The translations under genes were made by a program, and so were the position numbers. This document shows positions 61,675 through 64,000 of a DNA stretch of 64,000 nucleotides, one piece after another. Numbering within the stretch: the first letter of the stretch is position 1; every line of letters starts with the position of its first letter. This DNA is from a virus. The notes under the pieces are model-generated. The model searched no databases. It saw only the letters and a list, made by a program, of their open reading frames with translations, and was not told the origin of the DNA. The stretch is taken from the IMG/VR virus record IMGVR_UViG_3300034061_005520, positions 88,677 to 152,676 of that record; one strand, written 5' to 3'.

Positions 61675-61857
61675 ATGAAAGATCCAGAAAACAGAAAAGA
61701 TAGTCGTAGAAAAAATCTACAAAGTAATTTTCGTTCCAAGCAAGAAGTTTCCGAAGAACAAAGGTTTCTCAACAAATCTAAGAAACAGCTTAAAAAGAAA
61801 ATGGAAGATACAAGAGCAGACGAAGCGTGGGAAGATTGGGAGACAGATGAAGAATGA
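61675..61857 (+). CDS. Highly charged helical protein, 60 aa
   Basis: MKDPENRKDSRRKNLQSNFR, all Lys/Arg/Glu, probably a disordered or coiled segment; ends EDWETDEE. ATGA overlap with next gene. Confidence 0.55.
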   Translation: MKDPENRKDSRRKNLQSNFRSKQEVSEEQRFLNKSKKQLKKKMEDTRADEAWEDWETDEE

Positions 61858-62114
61858 AATATTTAGAGGAGTTAAATAACGGGGATATCTTTGCCCTTAA
61901 TGATAATAAGTTTGCATTAAGTGCAGATTTTAGACATAAGAATAAGAATGTTCAAAAGATGTGTGTTAATATATCTAATGGATTTGTGCAGTGGTTTGAT
62001 GGGAATACTATAGTGGAGTATCTTGATCTATATTATAGAGATATAGATGGGAATATTTTACCACTAAAGGATTTTCCTAAAAATGACCTTTCTCAGAATA
62101 GCCACATTTCTTAA
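61854..62114 (+). CDS. Hypothetical protein, 86 aa
   Basis: LEELNNGDIFALNDNKFALS; small beta-rich fold reminiscent of the LxxLxxGDxF...DxFxLT phage family. Unknown role. Confidence 0.65.
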   Translation: MKYLEELNNGDIFALNDNKFALSADFRHKNKNVQKMCVNISNGFVQWFDGNTIVEYLDLYYRDIDGNILPLKDFPKNDLSQNSHIS

Positions 62115-62319
62115 ATCTTTATTTTGGCATATCTACTCTGGCTCGCCAAAAAGCTCTCAAGGCGAAATAGGTCGCAGATTTACAATATGTTCTTCGTGTG
62201 AGTTTTTTGATAGAAAAAATAGCCAATGTTTACAATGTGGCTGTAATGTGAATAATAAAAAGGTGTTTCTGAACAAACTGGCTTGGGGCGATCAGAAATG
62301 CCCAGTTGGTAAATGGTAA
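62083..62319 (+). CDS. Zinc-ribbon phage protein, DUF6171-like, 78 aa
   Basis: ICSSCEFFDRKNSQCLQCGCNVNNK then LAWGDQKCPVGKW: C-x2-C...C-x2-C-x-C with a C-terminal W-x-x-x-x-C-P-x-x-K-W, typical of small phage zinc-ribbon proteins. Overlaps the gene before by 32 bases. Confidence 0.75.
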   Translation: MTFLRIATFLKSLFWHIYSGSPKSSQGEIGRRFTICSSCEFFDRKNSQCLQCGCNVNNKKVFLNKLAWGDQKCPVGKW

Positions 62320-62388
62320 AAAAAACAGCATTACTCAAGTTGGGGGTGTAAGTAAAGCTTATAGAGCATTCCTAAAAAAAACAAGGAT

Positions 62389-64000
62389 ATGATGTTAGTA
62401 AATAAACCCCTTATATTTCTACAGTGGTTAAGAGATCAAACAAATATCTTCGATCTACAAGGCCAGGGAATCAAGAATATCTATTCCACTAATAGTGTGG
62501 GGTCTGGCTACGTATCCTATTCTTCTAGTAGTAACTTCAATTCTCTCTCTTTTCTTAGTAGAGATCGTGTTTATCTCATAGAAAGTAATTCAAATCAACT
62601 ACCATATAGTCTGAACATACCTTCTACCCCTCCAGACTATGATGCTCCTATTTTTTATATAGTCAGAGAGCCACTAAGGACCGTAAAATATTTTGGAGAT
62701 TCAGTAAATCTATCTCAGTCTGCATTTAAAGATAAGCTAATAACAGCATATACAACAAATGCCAACGGCACAGGCTATCTCTCCTATTCTCCTTCCAATA
62801 TTTTTAATTCATTATCTAGTTTTACAGATAATACCTCCTATATTATTTTAAGTAAAACAGAAGAGCTTCCATACGTTTTGTATAAACCATACAACGCAAA
62901 CGAAGCAATGTATAGTCAGCAAGGAAATACGATAGAGGTCACTCTCCCAAATCACGGACTTTCTGCCGGGTCTATAGTACAGTTCGAGACTATTACTGGA
63001 TTATCAATATCTGGAACCTATAATGTATCGACAATATCAAATTCTTCTACTTTTACTATTACAACAAACGACTCTATTACAACTAGTGGTACTGTTTTAA
63101 TTATTCCAAAATGCGCAGACCTGTTTATAACAGGCGATTGCGAAGCTCCATGTTATCGTACAACAACTATAGGGGAAAGTGGTTGTCCAGAATTAGTATG
63201 TTTAAATCTAGACGGCTCTCCGTGTGGTAGTGCCACTACTACACAACAACCGCAAACCGGAGCTTGTTGTTTCCGCCTATCAGACGGAACATTTTTAGGA
63301 TGCAACATAACCACATACGAAAACTGCATGTTGGTTCCAAGACCATCCTCAATAATTACACAATTCACTCCAGGCGAGACCTGTGAACAAGTAGGCTGTG
63401 TAAGTCTGACCACGACTCCTTCTCCATGCGAAGGACAAATAGTTTGTGTTAGAGACATAATTTCTATCTTAACAGAGAATAACTTATCTATAGTTTCAGA
63501 ATCTGTTAACACTCTTAGTTCTGAATCAGCCTGTCTAGCAATTAGTCTTTGCGATTTTGATCCAACTCAACATGAAATTTGTGAATGTCCCACAACAACT
63601 GGCGGTCCTACTACAACCAGCGGACCAACCACAACGGGCGTTCCAACTACCAGTGGCCCAACCACAACTGGCGGTCCAACCACCACGAGCGTTCCAACTA
63701 CCAGTGGCCCAACCACAACTGGCGGTCCAACCACCACGAGCGTTCCAACTACCAGTGGCCCAACCACAACTGGCGGTCCAACCACCACGAGCGTTCCAAC
63801 TACCAGTGGCCCGACCACAACCAGCGGTCCAACCACCACGAGCGTTCCAACTACCAGTGGCCCGACCACAACCTGCGGTCCAACCACCACGAGCGTTCCA
63901 ACTACCAGTGGCCCGACCACAACCAGCGGTCCAACCACCACGAGCGTTCCAACTACCAGTGGCCCGACCACAACTGGCGGTCCAACCACCACGAGCGTTC
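62389..64000 (+). CDS. Mucin-like Thr/Pro-rich tail fibre (partial, continues past right edge)
   Basis: Open from ATGATG (62389, after AAGGAT) to the window end. Residues 1-170 carry GSGYxSY modules: IKNIYSTNSVGSGYVSYSSSS...FNSLSFL and LITAYTTNANGTGYLSY...FNSLSSF, homologous to those of the fibre at 1903. A ubiquitin-activating-like SNTFTITT beta segment follows (residues about 185-240), then Cys-rich 260-390 (CFRLSDGTFLGC, CEQVGCVSLTT), and from about 400 a repeat of GGPTTTSVPTTSGPTTT. Confidence 0.7.
   Translation, partial: MMLVNKPLIFLQWLRDQTNIFDLQGQGIKNIYSTNSVGSGYVSYSSSSNFNSLSFLSRDRVYLIESNSNQLPYSLNIPSTPPDYDAPIFYIVREPLRTVKYFGDSVNLSQSAFKDKLITAYTTNANGTGYLSYSPSNIFNSLSSFTDNTSYIILSKTEELPYVLYKPYNANEAMYSQQGNTIEVTLPNHGLSAGSIVQFETITGLSISGTYNVSTISNSSTFTITTNDSITTSGTVLIIPKCADLFITGDCEAPCYRTTTIGESGCPELVCLNLDGSPCGSATTTQQPQTGACCFRLSDGTFLGCNITTYENCMLVPRPSSIITQFTPGETCEQVGCVSLTTTPSPCEGQIVCVRDIISILTENNLSIVSESVNTLSSESACLAISLCDFDPTQHEICECPTTTGGPTTTSGPTTTGVPTTSGPTTTGGPTTTSVPTTSGPTTTGGPTTTSVPTTSGPTTTGGPTTTSVPTTSGPTTTSGPTTTSVPTTSGPTTTCGPTTTSVPTTSGPTTTSGPTTTSVPTTSGPTTTGGPTTTSV
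63591..64000 (+). repeat. Tandem repeat encoding the Thr/Pro stalk (51-base unit)
   Basis: 51-base unit (17 codons) such as GGPTTTSVPTTSGPTTT, repeated at least seven times with few substitutions and reaching the window end, so array length is not known from this window. Confidence 0.9.

Noticed and set aside
63153-63992. Reverse open frames opposite the second fibre
   Set aside because: Low-complexity shadow of the PTTT repeat and Cys-rich segment.

Overview
This window looks like a piece of a large, T4-like (myovirus-type) bacteriophage genome assembled from an environmental sample. The phage hallmarks are rIIA- and rIIB-like proteins next to each other (47.4-50.9 kb), a gp55-like late sigma factor running off the left edge, an ATP-dependent DNA ligase, an endonuclease VII-like protein, an archaeo-eukaryotic-type primase, RuvB, ThyX, a UV-damage endonuclease (UvdE), HNH and PD-(D/E)XK homing-type nucleases, many tRNA genes, a tmRNA, and dozens of tiny tightly packed genes. 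The host is not certain. A secreted subtilisin (3.46 kb) carries an N-terminal LExRxLL motif of the kind typical of exported Planctomycetota proteins, and several small signal-peptide proteins fit a host with abundant secretion, so a planctomycete-like host is a reasonable but unproven guess.

Layout. 0-4.7 kb: sigma factor (reverse), a small SANT/AT-hook protein, a secreted protein, a reverse-strand Thr/Pro-rich fibre overlapping a 2OG-Fe(II) oxygenase-like gene, and the secreted subtilisin. 4.8-20 kb: an early-type region in which small genes stand singly or in short groups, each group separated by a repeated compound element (GC-rich stem-loop, a CAACACTTTACG-like box, an A/T tract, then a strong sigma70-type promoter with an internal CCGATA motif). 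Two stretches here encode no protein but look like structured RNAs. Most tRNA genes lie at 13.7-18.1 kb. 20-47 kb: dense, mostly co-oriented operons of small proteins with recognisable nucleotide-metabolism and DNA-repair genes (ThyX, deaminase, UvdE, ligase, endo VII), a ppGalNAc-transferase-like glycosyltransferase, a cysteine peptidase and many one-helix membrane proteins; tRNA-Ile and the tmRNA are at 37.8-38.4 kb. 47-54.6 kb: rIIA, rIIB, primase, a RuvA-domain-III-like protein and RuvB. 54.6-61.5 kb: a glycan/surface module (capsule-type glycosyltransferase, HAD protein, cupin, two-domain glycosyltransferase, methyltransferase) with two secreted or extracellular-type serine proteases. 61.6-64 kb: small genes and a second Thr/Pro-rich fibre that continues past the right edge.

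The most striking themes are (i) mobile-looking promoter/stem-loop cassettes comparable to the PeSL elements described in T4-type phages, (ii) two mucin-like fibres in a genome that also carries a DXH-type polypeptide-GalNAc-transferase-like enzyme, other glycosyltransferases and an oxygenase overlapping one of the fibres, suggesting viral post-translational modification of fibres, (iii) a phage RuvB paired with a minimal zinc-ribbon/RuvA-III-like partner, (iv) kinase-like small proteins, and (v) unconventional tRNAs and probable leaderless mRNAs. All functional names are from reading translated sequence and motif recognition; no database search was run.
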